Shown: positions 48,448 to 60,770, counted from the stretch's first letter. The stretch: 64,000 bases of DNA from Aquatica leii (GCA_035610365.1 CM069432.1:73784520-73848519), one strand, 5' to 3'. Numbers and translations: made by a program. Notes: a model not told the origin generated them from the letters alone.

Positions 48448-49480
48448 AAGAGGGAATTTGTTATGTTAAAAAGTTGGTAAGTTAAAATTTTTTGAGTATG
48501 AGAATTGTCCTCGACACGCTCACTTTTCGGCGGCGTTTGTCGATTTTTATAAGCGCGCATTTTATTCACTTTTTGGTAAGATTTGGTGCATTACAGACCT
48601 CTACGCCTAACGAAACTTTCACCCTTATTTCACGCAATTCCACGTGAATCTGCAAATGAGTTTTGTGACTATTTAGTGGAAGCTTAGTCAAAGTAAGTCG
48701 TTAGTTTTTTTTTGTATTGGGGGTTTAATTTAATTCTTTCCTAGTTGTTTATAGCGGATTTCCATACCCCTCACACGCCTCTTTTGTCGGTGAAGATAAA
48801 ATGCCATATTTGGGGAAAAATTTCTATGACGTCATGTCATTATAACTTAACTATTCACACCGTCGAAGGGTTGAAAACCTTCAAAAATAACGATTTCTTT
48901 TAAGAAGAGCTGCTAACATCAATTGCTACGTTAAGTCGAAGGGAAACTTGCGATCTCAAATGATTGTATGCTTTAAAAACAAAATTTATTTGTGTTCACG
49001 GCGTATGTACGTTTTGTGTTAGATTTAATATTACGTTGTAAGTAACTCAACTACGAAATTAGCTAATCTTCTACTAGATAAAACTTAACTGAGGAGTACT
49101 ACAATTTCTAATTTTACGATTAGAATTTTGTTGGTCATGTCGATTGTTGACCGTACGTGCATGTTAGGTTAACGCAACTAATAATAAGATTAATTTATGG
49201 ATTACAAAGTCGTATGCAGTGCGCGTTGAGTTTCTAAGGCTTCAATTCTTTTAGTTATATACTTTAGCGATTTTAAATTTGCGAATATAAAGTCATTCTT
49301 TCTTCCAATGTAAAAGTGTACGTGTTGCCCAGTATAGGGCGCAATTTATATTTGGTCCGACGCATGTATGTTTAGGAGAATTTACGTAACTATATTTATG
49401 TACTTTCTTTGTCTTCTTTGGAATTATTGTCTGTGATAATAAATAAATATACATTCTGTGTTATTACTTCTGTTGTGTTA
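48448..49480 (+). mobile_element. Possible polypurine tract and 3' LTR
   Basis: The purine run AAGAGGGAA (48448-48456) is followed by TGTTATGTTAAAAAG (48459), the order of polypurine tract and LTR start. The next kilobase is moderately AT-rich, has no open frames, and near 49,433 contains AATAAATAAATA, a polyadenylation signal in a plausible R/U5 position. The right LTR end and a partner LTR were not found. Support is positional only. Confidence 0.3.
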
Positions 49481-49499
49481 TTTGTTTTTTTCTAGCTAC

Positions 49500-51395
49500 G
49501 AGTTCAACGATATCTGCCTAATTTAATCTATTAATTTATAATTTACTCTATTATTTATCGTTATAAAAAATTACTTGCATAGAAACATTATCTGTTCTAA
49601 TTTGTAAGATAATAATGACAGAATAAGTTTTGTTTTATCGTTTGTTTCTTATTTTACAACAAAAAATATTTTTTTAGTGTGAAAAAAAGGAAAGAGAATA
49701 TAGAAAAAAGCAAATAAAGATAAAAAAAAAGTAAACTTGTTTTTAAAGTTAAGGTTATTGTTGTATGCAGTATATACATATGTACAAAGATTCAAACATG
49801 TTAGATGTAATGCGCAAAAGTAAATATAAGTTGCAGTTATTGTTATCTCTTAATTAGTTCAAATGTATTTTAAATTTTACACAATAATTAATGCTAGAAG
49901 AAATATTTTTACTAAATTCTTAAATCCAATTATTTTTAATTGTTAGTCAATTAATGACGAAATAAAATTGTGATTAAACTAATTGTTTAATCTGCAGTAA
50001 CCTGCAAACTGTTGAAACCTCAACTTAGGTAATTCCCATTCCTTCTTGAAAGCAACACAAATTATATTTAATTGTAATTTATTAATTAAATTAATTTATT
50101 TATTTACAGAGCTTTACACCACTGTTGCTTATGTTTAGGCTACGTTATCTAGTTAGAGGTGTCAATCACTAAAATCAACGATCTATAAAATTAAATAAAA
50201 AAATTAAATAGATGGACATAAACATTAACTATCTAAATTAGAAGATTTGATTCGGTTTGATGAAATAGTGATTTCTAACCACAAAACGTAGTTTAACCAC
50301 ATCCAATAATGGTGAAGGCAATAATTAAACTCACACTTCTTACTTTTAATATTATATAATAATAGTAAGATTAAACAAACATGTTTTAATAATTTAATGT
50401 AAATTTTTTATTTAAGATACTATATTGCCATAATAATTAAAAAAATATTACACATATTTATTTTATGATTACAAAATGCTTTGGTGTTGTAACTAATATT
50501 TTGATTTACACATGACTGCCGTAGCAATTACAAATCATTTATAATGAATATTAACACGTTTGTTTTAACTTAAACCTATTTCTAAAAAGCATTTCTAATG
50601 CAATGAAAATGGTGTAATTTGTTTTCAATTTGTAGACTTTATGCCAGGCTGTTCTTCATCGTTTTATTTTTTTAACATTTCATTTATTATTCTCAGCAGC
50701 TTCAAGTGAGTTAATTTACGACCTACTCAGTTATATCTGTTTTTTATTTCAGTTATTCGGATAAAAATTTCTGTTATATTATTACACTAAAAAGCTTTAG
50801 ATATTTTGTCGTTATTTCTAATATTTGATTCTATTAATACCTTTACAAAAAAATAATGTTATTGTTTTTTTCATTTTAATGTAGCAATTGTTAACAAAAA
50901 GCTAAATGTTGATTAAAAAATTAAAGATATATCAATAGCAAACGACCTATCAAATTAAAAAAGATATATGTAACATGAAAACTAACTTTAAAGGTTTAAA
51001 TACTCATGATACTATTTAAAAAATTTTCTATTGTGTAATGTGTATTTCATATACATTGTTTGTATGCTTAGTATTGACAAATAGAAATTGCAGATAAGAG
51101 TATCCCGATGTTCAAACTAAAGATTTACATGCATTGTTGACTGCTTGTCTAGGTATTTGCCTATCAAATGTTTTTAGACATAACAAAAAAAGAAGAAGAG
51201 GGGGACAGAGCAAACGACTGAGATGAAAAAAAGAAAGGTTGGGAACTTTGAACCAAAAATTAGGTGAAGTAGTTTTTTTTTAATGCTTTTCTTATCTAAT
51301 AATAAATGTGCCACAGTTGCAGGTATGAATTAGTCCTATATGCCAAAATTTAAAGTAATTAAATCTTATTTGAATTGTAAAGCTTTTGTTGATGC
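49500..51395. other. AT-rich spacer, no gene seen
   Basis: No coding or repeat signature. A purine-rich patch (AAAGAAGAAGAGGGGGACAG, about 51,188-51,207) is the only unusual base composition. Confidence 0.45.
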
Positions 51396-52069
51396 ATGTT
51401 TTTTTGTTAACCAAATAGGTTCCATAATAATGCTTTTAGAAGCATAAAGGCAGTATTGATATTACTGAAAGCCTTCCTGTAGCAGTGGAATGGTTTATGT
51501 TTAGAGATAGGTTTTGACACTCCAGTAGAATGCTGTACAGTTAGTGCTTATAGAGTCTTATTAGACGTTGTACAAAAGCAGGTCAAAGGTAGAAGCTTTC
51601 ACGTTCCATTAGAATGATTTAAAATAGTGCCAATGTAGTACTTTCTTATGTTGTAGAATAGCATGACAAAGTTAGCGACTAAAAGGTAATTGATTTGCAT
51701 GCTTTTACATGGTTTTAATAGCATACCATAAGAAACTCAAAAAGCATTAAATGATTGGTTTTAAGTCATTTTTTATTAAGAAATTTGTACAATATCTTTG
51801 TCTAAACTATAATAATTTTTAATCAATGATTTGTGGATTTGTAGTTTGCTGCATCATCCTAATTATTTCATTTTTTAATCTCGCTTTGTAAGGACGTAGC
51901 CATTGGAACACCTTCTCATTAATAATATCTATAGGAACTCCTTTGAATCAACTTTGGGTTAACTGTATAACAAAATTATGCGGTTAATTATTTTTTCTTA
52001 TCTATTATCAGTCGCATGCATTTTCACTAGATTTATATCAAAAATATGTTTCTTTTTATGAATAAAATA

Positions 52070-52122
52070 AATTTTTTATTACAATGCTTTTTAAGTTTAA
52101 GTCCGCAGGTTGGCCACCCCTG
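52070..52122 (-). repeat. hAT-type terminus fragment
   Basis: Read on the minus strand from 52122 it begins CAGGGGTGGCCAACCTGCGG, a terminal motif widespread among hAT transposons. No matching other end or transposase was seen nearby, so it is a one-ended fragment. Confidence 0.5.
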
Positions 52123-52796
52123 GTCTAAAAAAATAACTGGATGCCGAGTAAAAAATAAACAATAACAATAAAGCGCTAAAACGTAGATAAGCTGATCGTA
52201 CAAAAATAGATATATGTTTTCAATTGTTTCTTTTTGTACTTACTTTTACTTAAATCAGCAGAACATCTAATAGCTTTTTCTTCTTTAATTCAGCACAAAT
52301 AGAACACATTTACAAATATAGACTAAGCCCGAAGTCGTCTTCCTTTCGTAAACGTAAAACTGCATATACCCGTAACCGTATAAGTACTTACTTAGAAGCG
52401 TTTCTGGTGAATCAAACTCGGTAGTCGGTACATATCTCGTCACAATTCTCAGAAATCACAGTATCTTATTTACATTTACAGTATCAAACGCAAATGCATA
52501 CGTTTTTTATTGCATACATATCTTTATCAACAAAATTTAGATGTGGGCGTTTAATCTCTACAAAAAGTTATTTTTGTTTAGGTACTAGGTATTACAATTT
52601 AGCAACTTGCACAAACGGTTTTTTCTGATATTAAAAATTATATTTCTTTATCTCGAATAAAGAACGATTAAATCGATATTAGAGGTACTAAACACTAAAA
52701 GAATGTTATCATGTTAGTCGTAATACTTGAATTTCAATACATTGTCATTGTCTGCTATAAATACTTTATTTTTTGTATCAATATAGAAGGTCTAAA

Positions 52797-53060
52797 GGAG
52801 TGATTTTAAACGAATCTTTTAGGGTACTTTACTCTCCTTCTATATGCATTGTTACAGAATCAATATGGGAACGCCATTAGGATGCTACATTTCTAATACT
52901 TTAGTGATTCCAATCAACTGCCAACTGTAAGGCTGCTATAAGCACTTCTTTTTTAAATTAAATATAGTATTCCTATAGGAGTGTTTTTAAAAAAATCTTT
53001 TAGAGTACTTTATTCTTCTTACATAGGCATTCTTATAGAATACGTTTTAAATTAGGCGTG
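52797..53060. repeat. Two-copy tandem repeat, period about 180 bp
   Basis: GGAGTGATTTTAAACGAATC followed by TTTTAGGGTACTTTACTC (about 52,798-52,835) recurs as GGAGTGTTTTTAAAAAAATC and TTTTAGAGTACTTTATTC about 180 bp later. Both are followed by a GCATTnTTATAGAAT-like word. It lies inside the right end of the 51.4-53.2 kb element. Confidence 0.65.
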
Positions 53061-53159
53061 TTATTAGAAGTCCATACACAAACTACTATTGGAATGCTTT
53101 AGAAATGAATATTTGGGTATGCTAATCGAACCTACATGGAACTTATGGTTTTGTGGGTT

Positions 53160-54011
53160 AGTTAAAGGATATTGCAATTTGTTTTTTTTTCTTATTTTTT
53201 TATTCCTGTTTATTAGAATAATTGAATGGAGTGGTTACACATCGGTCTCTTTGTTTCCGTGAGTTCCGGAGTTTGCGGACATTTGTTGTATATTTTTCTT
53301 AATAGCTTTGTTATTACGTTTGTAGATTGGCAACGTCAATACTCTAACTCCACGTAGTATAACTGATAGTAGAACTTTCAGTCCTTATAAACTGACCAAC
53401 AACTGTGACAAAAACAAAAAAAATACTTGTTTAAATTTATAACTAAATTCATTACTTTAATAAAATTTATTTCTTAGATGGGTACGTGAGTATTATCTAC
53501 TACGTGACACGACCATTGCAACTGAAGTTTGTAAATTTAAATTTTTGATGCTTTGCGCATCTACTATAGATAATGGTAAAAAATAACTTTTTTTCAAGTC
53601 ATCAGCAACTTTGTAAACATATTATAGAGTATTTTGTAATTCAATTTGTCGTGTAACGTACAGTTAACTTTTATTATTATTTATTTTTATGTGTAATAAA
53701 AAGACATAAACAACAATAAAAAAACAGACAAAAATTTTTTAAAAATACAACTAATAGCAAATTAAATAAAATAAAATAGAAGAAAGCAAAATTTGATTGA
53801 CAATACTCTATATACACGGTGTGTATAAATTGACAAAAAACTACACTTTGTGACATTTTTGTTCAAAACTGAATCAAATATCTTAATAGTAAAATGTTGT
53901 ATCATGTTTCATACGTCTTCACCAAGTTCCTGAAGTTCGCACGTATTTTTATGAAAAACAAATTTGGTAATGTTATAAAACAAACTTTTCATTTTAACGG
54001 AGTTTTAACAG
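53160..54011. other. Spacer, possible mariner 5' region
   Basis: No gene seen. ACACGGTGTGTATAAATTGA near 53,816 could be an element end belonging to the transposase fragment that follows, but no partner was found. Confidence 0.35.
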
Positions 54012-54486
54012 ATGTTAATCATAATTCTAGACGCTGTACACAATGATCCTTCGCTTAGTACTCAACAGTTAGCTGCAATATTAAATATTAATATTTATTA
54101 ATATTAATATATTAATATTAAATAACAAGACCGTTTACTTAGTTTTACAAGAAAACCTGATTTATCCTTATCACGTTCAGTTTTTCTATGATAACGACAA
54201 CATATTACATATTAATTTTTGTGACACAATCTTAAATTCGATTCAAAAAGATGTCGAATTTCTCCGGCGTATTTTTTGGAATGAGGAATATATGTTTACC
54301 AGAGATTTTGTATTAAATACTCATAATCTTTACTATTGGGTAAATAAAAATCCGCACGAATTTATAGAATATAGTCATCAAAAAAAGTTTTCAATTAACG
54401 TTTGGCTGGGAATAATAAATCACAGGGTCGTTATTGACGAGAATCCTTTGAAAATACGTCGTAACATGATTTACATACACGATTGA
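54012..54486 (+). pseudogene. Mariner/IS630-like transposase fragment
   Basis: N-terminal two-thirds of a mariner-superfamily transposase. The ATG at 54012 leads to LDAVHNDPSLSTQQLAAILN, a helix-turn-helix. An AT-rich palindromic run (TTAATATTAATATATTAATA type) has replaced the rest of the HTH and shifted the frame. From about 54,150 the text is ENLIYPYHVQFFYDND, FLRRIFWNEEYMFTRDFVLN and INVWLGIINHRVV. This corresponds to the insect family with 'LYPYHLQ', 'FTDEA.FTRDG' and 'NVWAGI'. Asn replaces the first catalytic Asp. Translation stops at 54,486 before the second catalytic Asp. It is inactive. Confidence 0.72.
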
Positions 54487-54788
54487 GCTTACTTTGCTCG
54501 TAATGTAAAAGAGTGTTAAATATAAAAGCTGTTATTACGAAAATTACCTGTATGATAGTAACATAAACAAGGTATTTGCCTGTGCTCAGTGAAGAAAAGG
54601 GCGGATTAAACTCAAAACTCTGTGACTGTTTGGAAAACTCAAAATAAAACAAAAGTCAGAATCAAAAGAAGAGCCAGGAAGGTGTATAGCTCAAAAAAAC
54701 TTTTGGCCCTTGCCAACCACAAACTCGCTCCTGTTAAATACACTTTAAACAAATTTACCTTGACAGTCAATATTTTTTGTACACTTTT

Positions 54789-54823
54789 CTGAAGATGAGC
54801 TTCATTATTTTAAAGCTCGAAAC
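54789..54823 (+). ncRNA. Orphan hammerhead-like core
   Basis: CTGAAGA (54789-54795), then a 6-bp stem GAGCTT (54797-54802) pairing with AAGCTC (54813-54818) around a 10-base loop, then GAAAC (54819-54823). This matches CUGANGA, stem II, GAAA. No PLE coding remnant was recognised upstream, so it may be the 3' end of a 5'-truncated PLE copy. Stems I and III were not resolved. Confidence 0.5.
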
Positions 54824-54829
54824 AAATTA

Positions 54830-56197
54830 AAAAAATACATGTTAAAAGTTAACGAATTTATTATTGGTGGACTGGTAATTTGAATAATTTAAAAATCGAC
54901 CAATAACAATGAATCTCCTTAACAATTTAAAGCGATTTTATGATTTTTTTTTCTATTAATATTAAACAAATACGCTACTGACTATAAAATAACATTAAAC
55001 AAAATGAACTTTACTATAACATGAATCCTCTCTCTAGTCTTAACTAATTTATAACGCTAATAATATTTACAATTGCTTGGCTGTTGATACAATTTCAACA
55101 TTCAAAATTTACTCAAATTTTATTTTACATACTTTTGTTCTATGTTGTTAACTTTACAGTGAAATCGTTTATGACTTAAACAAGTAATTGCTGCTAGTTT
55201 TTATTATAAAACTATAAATCAGGTTTATTAAATTATTTTGTTTATGCATTTTAAAATTTGAACATAAATTATCGGTTTAGTAAAACATCTGTGTTTCGGC
55301 CGAGTTCCTTTGGCTTTTTTCCCGACTAAGAGTAGCTTTGCCGGTATCGTAAGAATTGTTTTTCTTGTAAATCATACCTTCATCGAAACCGCCACAACTT
55401 TTGTATTGAAATGATTTGCTTAATAACTTAAAATATTCAATAAACTATTACCCTAAAACGGTGCAAGATAGAAGAAAGATGCGCATAAACATTTTTAGAG
55501 AGAACAAAATTTACTATAAAAAAGTTGGCGGAAGGGTACAATTACCTTTAATAGTTTAGAAGACGTGTGCAAAGTTGCATAAAAATTACTTTAAAATTCT
55601 GTAACTCTTAAACTATTAAAAATAATTATACACTCCCGTGGAATTTTTTGTAGTAAATTTTGTGTTCAATAAATCTTTTATGTGCAATTTTCATCTATAT
55701 TGTACCGTTTTTGCAGCGTACAAGGCGGAAGCTCGCGCAGGTCTATTTCTGCAATTACTATCATTTTTTATTACTGTTAAGTAAAATTAAGACTTATTAT
55801 ATTTTTAAAACATAAAACAAATCATAAGGAATATTTTGTTTAATAATAATAAACACTGCATCTAAAAAATACAAAAAATGAAGTGAAATTGGGCACCACC
55901 GCACGTTCCAGATTTGTTTTATCTGAGCGTTTCATCGTTTCGTTACACGAGCCTTCTAATCAAGCTTCTTATAAGTGTTTTCAACACTAAAATTGTTGTA
56001 TATCGTCTTTAAAATAACACAAACGACTAAAAATCCTAAAATCAAAAAAAAAAAATAAATAAATAAATAAACAAAATCGATCAAATCAGTAATTCCCAAA
56101 GATCTTGTTCTTATTCTGCTTAAAATCAAAGTGTTTAAATCACTAAACTCGCGAAATTACGTTCATCAATTTAGTTTAAACTGTACGAAATAAATAC
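54830..56197. other. Spacer with possible small exons
   Basis: Mostly AT-rich, but on the minus strand short protein-like, less AT-rich islands occur at about 55,961-55,880, 55,755-55,710 and 55,400-55,289 (the last reads CGGFDEGMIYKKNNSYDTGK after an AAAAG acceptor-like site). They could be further exons of the gene at 56.2-56.7 kb. Splice phases do not all agree, so I do not call them as coding. Confidence 0.3.
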
Positions 56198-56368
56198 CTT
56201 AAGTTTCGTTGACGTATATCCAGAAAGGGGCTTTTGGTTGCTCATAATATTGCTAGATGTTGTCGGCAACAAAATCGGAAGTGTACCACCAATTGACAAG
56301 GCTTTGTCAAAAGATTCTCGATCAACTGCCCTAATGCAAAAATTAAACCGTGTCCCACACACACGATT
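56198..56368 (-). CDS. Unrecognised exon, part of a spliced gene
   Basis: A 171-base open stretch (57 codons, no stop), bounded by an acceptor (TAATGTAG, AG at 56370-56369) and a donor (TTAAG|GTATTT, GT at 56197-56196). It reads NRVCGTRFNFCIRAVDRESF and later SFDKALSIGGTLPILLP, ending STKLK. Length is a multiple of three with phase 0 at both ends, and composition is less AT-rich than the flanks. It continues in frame from the exon below. I know no family for it. It may be host or transposon coding sequence. Confidence 0.42.
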
Positions 56369-56478
56369 CTACATTACGTAAAAATAAAACTAAACTCGAA
56401 AGCACGTAATATTTTTAAAAGCCGTAAATTCTACAAGCCGGGAGAAACAAATTTTCACCAGCAAAACTAAAAATTCAC

Positions 56479-56665
56479 TATGTTTTGTGCATCACTTCTA
56501 CGGATACCTTTAACTCTTAAGGGTTGATTTGCGCTTAATCCCGGACTACATGTTAATGTGTTTAAATGATTGGTAAACTTATGAACCACTTGCCCCCAAA
56601 ACCATAATCGTCTATCTTTATAAACTTGGTGCACTACCACTTCCATAAACAAATTTATACACAAC
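56479..56665 (-). CDS. Unrecognised exon upstream of the 56.2-kb exon
   Basis: Open from an acceptor (TTATTATACAG, AG at 56667-56666) for one base plus 62 codons to a weak donor (CATA|GTGAAT, GT at 56478-56477). It reads LFMEVVVHQVYKDRRLWFWG and includes TCSPGLSANQPLRVKGIRRS. A 110-bp intron joins it in phase 0 to the next exon. Without splicing, the frame stops at 56,467. Charged and aromatic residues, no low complexity and a matching phase support real coding. The family is unknown. Confidence 0.42.
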
Positions 56666-56669
56666 CTGT

Positions 56670-59600
56670 ATAATAACGTTAAGCAAAAAATATTTATAAC
56701 TGTCAAACTAAATGTTGCATTTTTTAGTATAATAATGCATTCAGTAACTTAATATAATTCATTAGACAAGTCTGTGAAATCAATACATACAATAAATATA
56801 AAATAAAATTGCTATGTATTGCACTACACATTCTATGAACCGAATATGTAAGTACTCATGGTAGTTATCAATAAACAAATCAACAATTATAAATCCATCA
56901 AATAGACTTTGAATACAAATATTCTAAAATTTTATTAACTATATTAACTCAAAAATATTAAAAATTTCTTAAAAAATTTTTTAAAAAATTTTTAAACATA
57001 AAGCAAACATTAAAACTAAAAGATAATTAACGAATAAATAATAAAAACCATTACATTTTTACTTTAACATCTGAAATGCTTTATAATCTGACAACAAAAC
57101 GACACAAAAAACGTGTTTACCCGTTTGCTGTGACAAATAACATTGTCACACTAGCAACGTAATACGAGAAGAATATAGCAAGTATTTACTGATTTTATAA
57201 AATTATAAATGAGAACTAAACTATTCTTACGTCAAAAATAAAATTTATTTCTGCTTCTATAAAACAAATACCACATTTTTTTTTAGATCTTCAAAATTTT
57301 AATTAAACAGTTACAAAAGTTATTACTGTTATTTGTGTAGCTATCATTTAAATATAAAATTATTTAAAAAAAATAATAATTTTGTTAAACAAATAGATTT
57401 TTTAATTGTTTCTTATCAAAACGAGCTACAAACATAGAAAAAAATTATGAATGCATTTAAAATAAACATAAAATAAATATAAAAGCAAATATACAAATTG
57501 TTAATATTATTTAAATACATTATAATTGTTTTTAATACTTTATTTCACCAAGAACGAAACGTAATTTTTTTAATAAAAAAAAAACAATGCTATTTATTTC
57601 AGTCAATATTTTTTTTTAAATAAAAAGTTTAATTTAAATTACAAAAACATTGTTATTAGAAGTTATTAAACATATTACAATAAATAATAAAACTGAATGA
57701 AACTTTTACTAATTTAATTATGCTGTTTTTATTTTATTTGAGTCCTACAATAAGTCGGCTACAGAGAAAAAATATTGCAATTAATACGTCATGGTGTAAT
57801 ATGGTTTTCTGTTAAAATTTATAATTTTTTAAAGTTGATAAGGTTAAATTATTTAGTAATATAAAATTTTATTGTTCACTTTAGTTCTTCTAAATTAAAA
57901 ACAAAACATAGTAGAAATATAAAATCGTTAATTAGATTTTATAAATAATGTAACTACATTTTGAATGAATCAAAAAAGTTCTTTTTGACAACATTCTTAA
58001 TAAGTAAGTTATTATCTAACAACCACAAAAAAATGTATAATTTTGTTTTTATAATTAATTTAATTGCATTAAGAAAAAAATATTTTTTAGTCTTGATAAA
58101 ACATAAAATCAACCGATACTTATTTTAAGCAAATGAATTAACTTTAACATTTCTTATTTAAAATTTTGCAGAAAGAAAACCTTGTTACTGGGTTCTAACT
58201 AGTTTTGTTGGTATAATAATTTAAAGAAACAAACTTTATGACACTTACGTGTACGGTTTGAGGTTTTTTTCTGTTTTAAACAAATATTATGTTTTCGTAT
58301 ACAAAAATAAATTTTTAAATTTTAAATTTACTAGCAGATACTGAACTAAAATTATTTTTGTTATTTATTTTAAAAAATTAGAAAATCTATTAGCTAATAC
58401 AATTTCTAGAATAGGTCAGTCTATTATAATTATCATTTTTGGGATACTTTAATATTATTAAATTGTGATTGCACTAGCTTGTCTTATATTATAACGTAGA
58501 TTACGTTATAACAAATTTGTAGGTTTATTTGTAAAAATGAACATTTTCTGATAAATTATAAACAGTATACAAATCTTGAGATTTATTTCATAAACAATTC
58601 TCAATATCTTGATTTATAAATAAGTCTGTTTATTTAAATTTAAATTACTTTATTTTTAATTTTTTTTAAGAACTAAATTATTTTACCAATATTATTTTAA
58701 TACAAATACATATTATTTTAAATAATGGTTTTAACAAAGTTTTTCTTTTAGTGTTTTATTGTGGTTTGAAACAGCTACGAAAACTCTTTATTGAGGCAAC
58801 AATATTAGATATAACTTGGGTTAAATTAAAACTAAACGTAATTTACATAGTTTTCGTACTGTTCTACCGTTTTTATTTAAATTAACATTTACCAACATTA
58901 TTTAAAAATTGTATAATTTACGAAATACTGTTTGTTATGTTATCTTTATACAAGTATTTGAAATTAAAAAAAAAACTTTATTGTTTTTAAATTAAAATTA
59001 ATTAGTTTTTATTTAAAATATAAATTTACAAAAATTATTGTTTAGTTAGATATCAAATCTCAGCTTTTTTTTAAAATTTGTTAGTAAGTTACTGTGTAGG
59101 CAACTTAAGAGGGCGTTTTAAGTATAGAGGGTTGCCTAAAATATAGCATTTTTATGCAATCACCGTTTTATAGCTTTTTCAAAATTGAAAACGAATATTT
59201 ATGTTTTTATTAATGAAAACTCTAAAAAACATGTTAGGCCATCGCGTAAGCTAATTTATTTCTTAAAATAAGGTAAAACTTAAAAGTTATTGATACTCAA
59301 AGTTAGTCAACAAATGACAGTGCTATAATGTGGTTTTATAATATTTATAAAACGATCAACGTAATTATAATAGCTCAGTACGATGAAGTAATACATCAAA
59401 TAATAGTACATACTTTTAATTTTCAAAAATGTTGTCTATTTTTCGAAAAAACTATAAAACGGATTTATCTCCATTTACCTAATGTAAAACGCATCTAAAT
59501 TACAGGAAACGATAATTTTTTAGTTCATCACTTATCCAATAGGTGGTCGACCTTTAACATGCGCGCATTACGTCATTACTACTTATTATCTTTATTGTTT

Positions 59601-60526
59601 TAAGAAACACAATATGCTTGCAAGCTCGCAACAACAAAACAAATATAATTAATTCATACATGATTTAAACGAAACATTATCACGCTAACGCAACGGTTTG
59701 AAAAAAAGACCTATTTCGTTTTTTCGTTTTTACATAGTTATCTTCTTTGCCGTGTAATAATAATAAGTAAATTGTGCATTTTTTCGAGTGAGGAAATTTT
59801 TGAATTGCTTGCAATGAAATCAGTATTTCCCTGAAAATAATACTAACCTACGCTTTGCATTTTTTTAATTGAATTAGGAGTAAAATTTCTAAAATTCAGC
59901 TGGACAGTGGAGAAGCAAAATTTGTAAATCTTACTTCTTTAATATTTATTTTAATGTCTTCCACACTCCAGTGCTATAATTGAAAAATTTTTTTCTCAAA
60001 TAAATTTTAAAAAAAATAGGAACTGCCTAGAATAATTTCTTCTAATAAAACTTTGGTGGTTCCAAAAGTGCCAATTGTTACAATGTTAAAATTATCCTAG
60101 ATTTATTAAAGACAATTACAATTCAAATGTACAATTTGGACGATCAAGGAGGTGTCAAGATATAAAATAATTGTAACAAATTGTAATAAAAGTTAGGTTT
60201 TTTTAAAAATTTATTTAGTTTCAGTAACAGCCAAAAAAATATTTCAGCTGCATTGTAGCCGGAATTTGACTATAAAATAACCAAAAAAAGTATAAAATTT
60301 AAACTTTATTTGCTCCAATTTCTAATGTCTCACGATTTTTTTGTGGTGACTTAAAGAATTTTTACAATCGATTTTTCATTATACATTCATTTTTTCTAAG
60401 CGATTAATAAATTTAAAGAAATCGACCGAGAATCGTGAACACTGCACAAATATGTAGCATAATATTAAAGAACATAAATTAACTGTAAAAGAATTTGTTA
60501 GTACACATATAAACATTCTTTTATGT
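56670..60526. other. AT-rich gene desert
   Basis: Nearly 4 kb without recognisable coding text, tandem arrays or long inverted repeats. The 5' exons of the 56-kb gene might lie here but were not identified. Confidence 0.45.
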
Positions 60527-60745
60527 ACTTCCGTCCGTTTTGATGTATTTTGCAGGCATCATAATCGTCCGGAAATTTTACTTTTCCGGCCTAGGCCGGT
60601 AAGGTGTAGTAGAATTTTATAACTAGATCGAAGTTGGCAGTAACAATCTTTAATTAATTAAACGTCATCTGTCAGATTTATTAACATACACCATAATCTA
60701 TGTTATCATTTGGAATAACACTAACAAAACTTTTTTAAACACATA
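60527..60745 (+). repeat. Dispersed repeat R, copy 3
   Basis: Best-preserved copy: CGTCCGTTTTGATGTATTTT, then TTTTCCGGCCTAGGCCGG (a perfect 14-bp palindrome CCGGCCTAGGCCGG), GTAGAATTTTATAACTAG and GAAGTTGGCAGTAACAATC, finishing near GGAATAACACTAAC. It matches the reverse complement of 16,560-16,800 over its whole length and 41,935-42,055 over the first half. Confidence 0.7.
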
Positions 60746-60770
60746 TAACAAAAATTTGCTTATATCTTAC

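Larger units (their letters stand above)
51400..53155. mobile_element. Second element of the CCCACA family
   Basis: The right end, read on the complement from about 53,155, is CCCACAAAACCATAAGTTCC, close to the CCCACATAACCAAAGTTAAC end of the 11.3-15.4 kb element. The left end (AACCAAATAGGTTCCATAAT, about 51,405) is a decayed inverted counterpart. CAnTAGAATGCT-like words recur inside the left end (51,490-51,670) and in inverted sense inside the right end (52,880-53,100). There are no open frames. A hAT-like end at 52,122 suggests a nested fragment. Confidence 0.4.
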
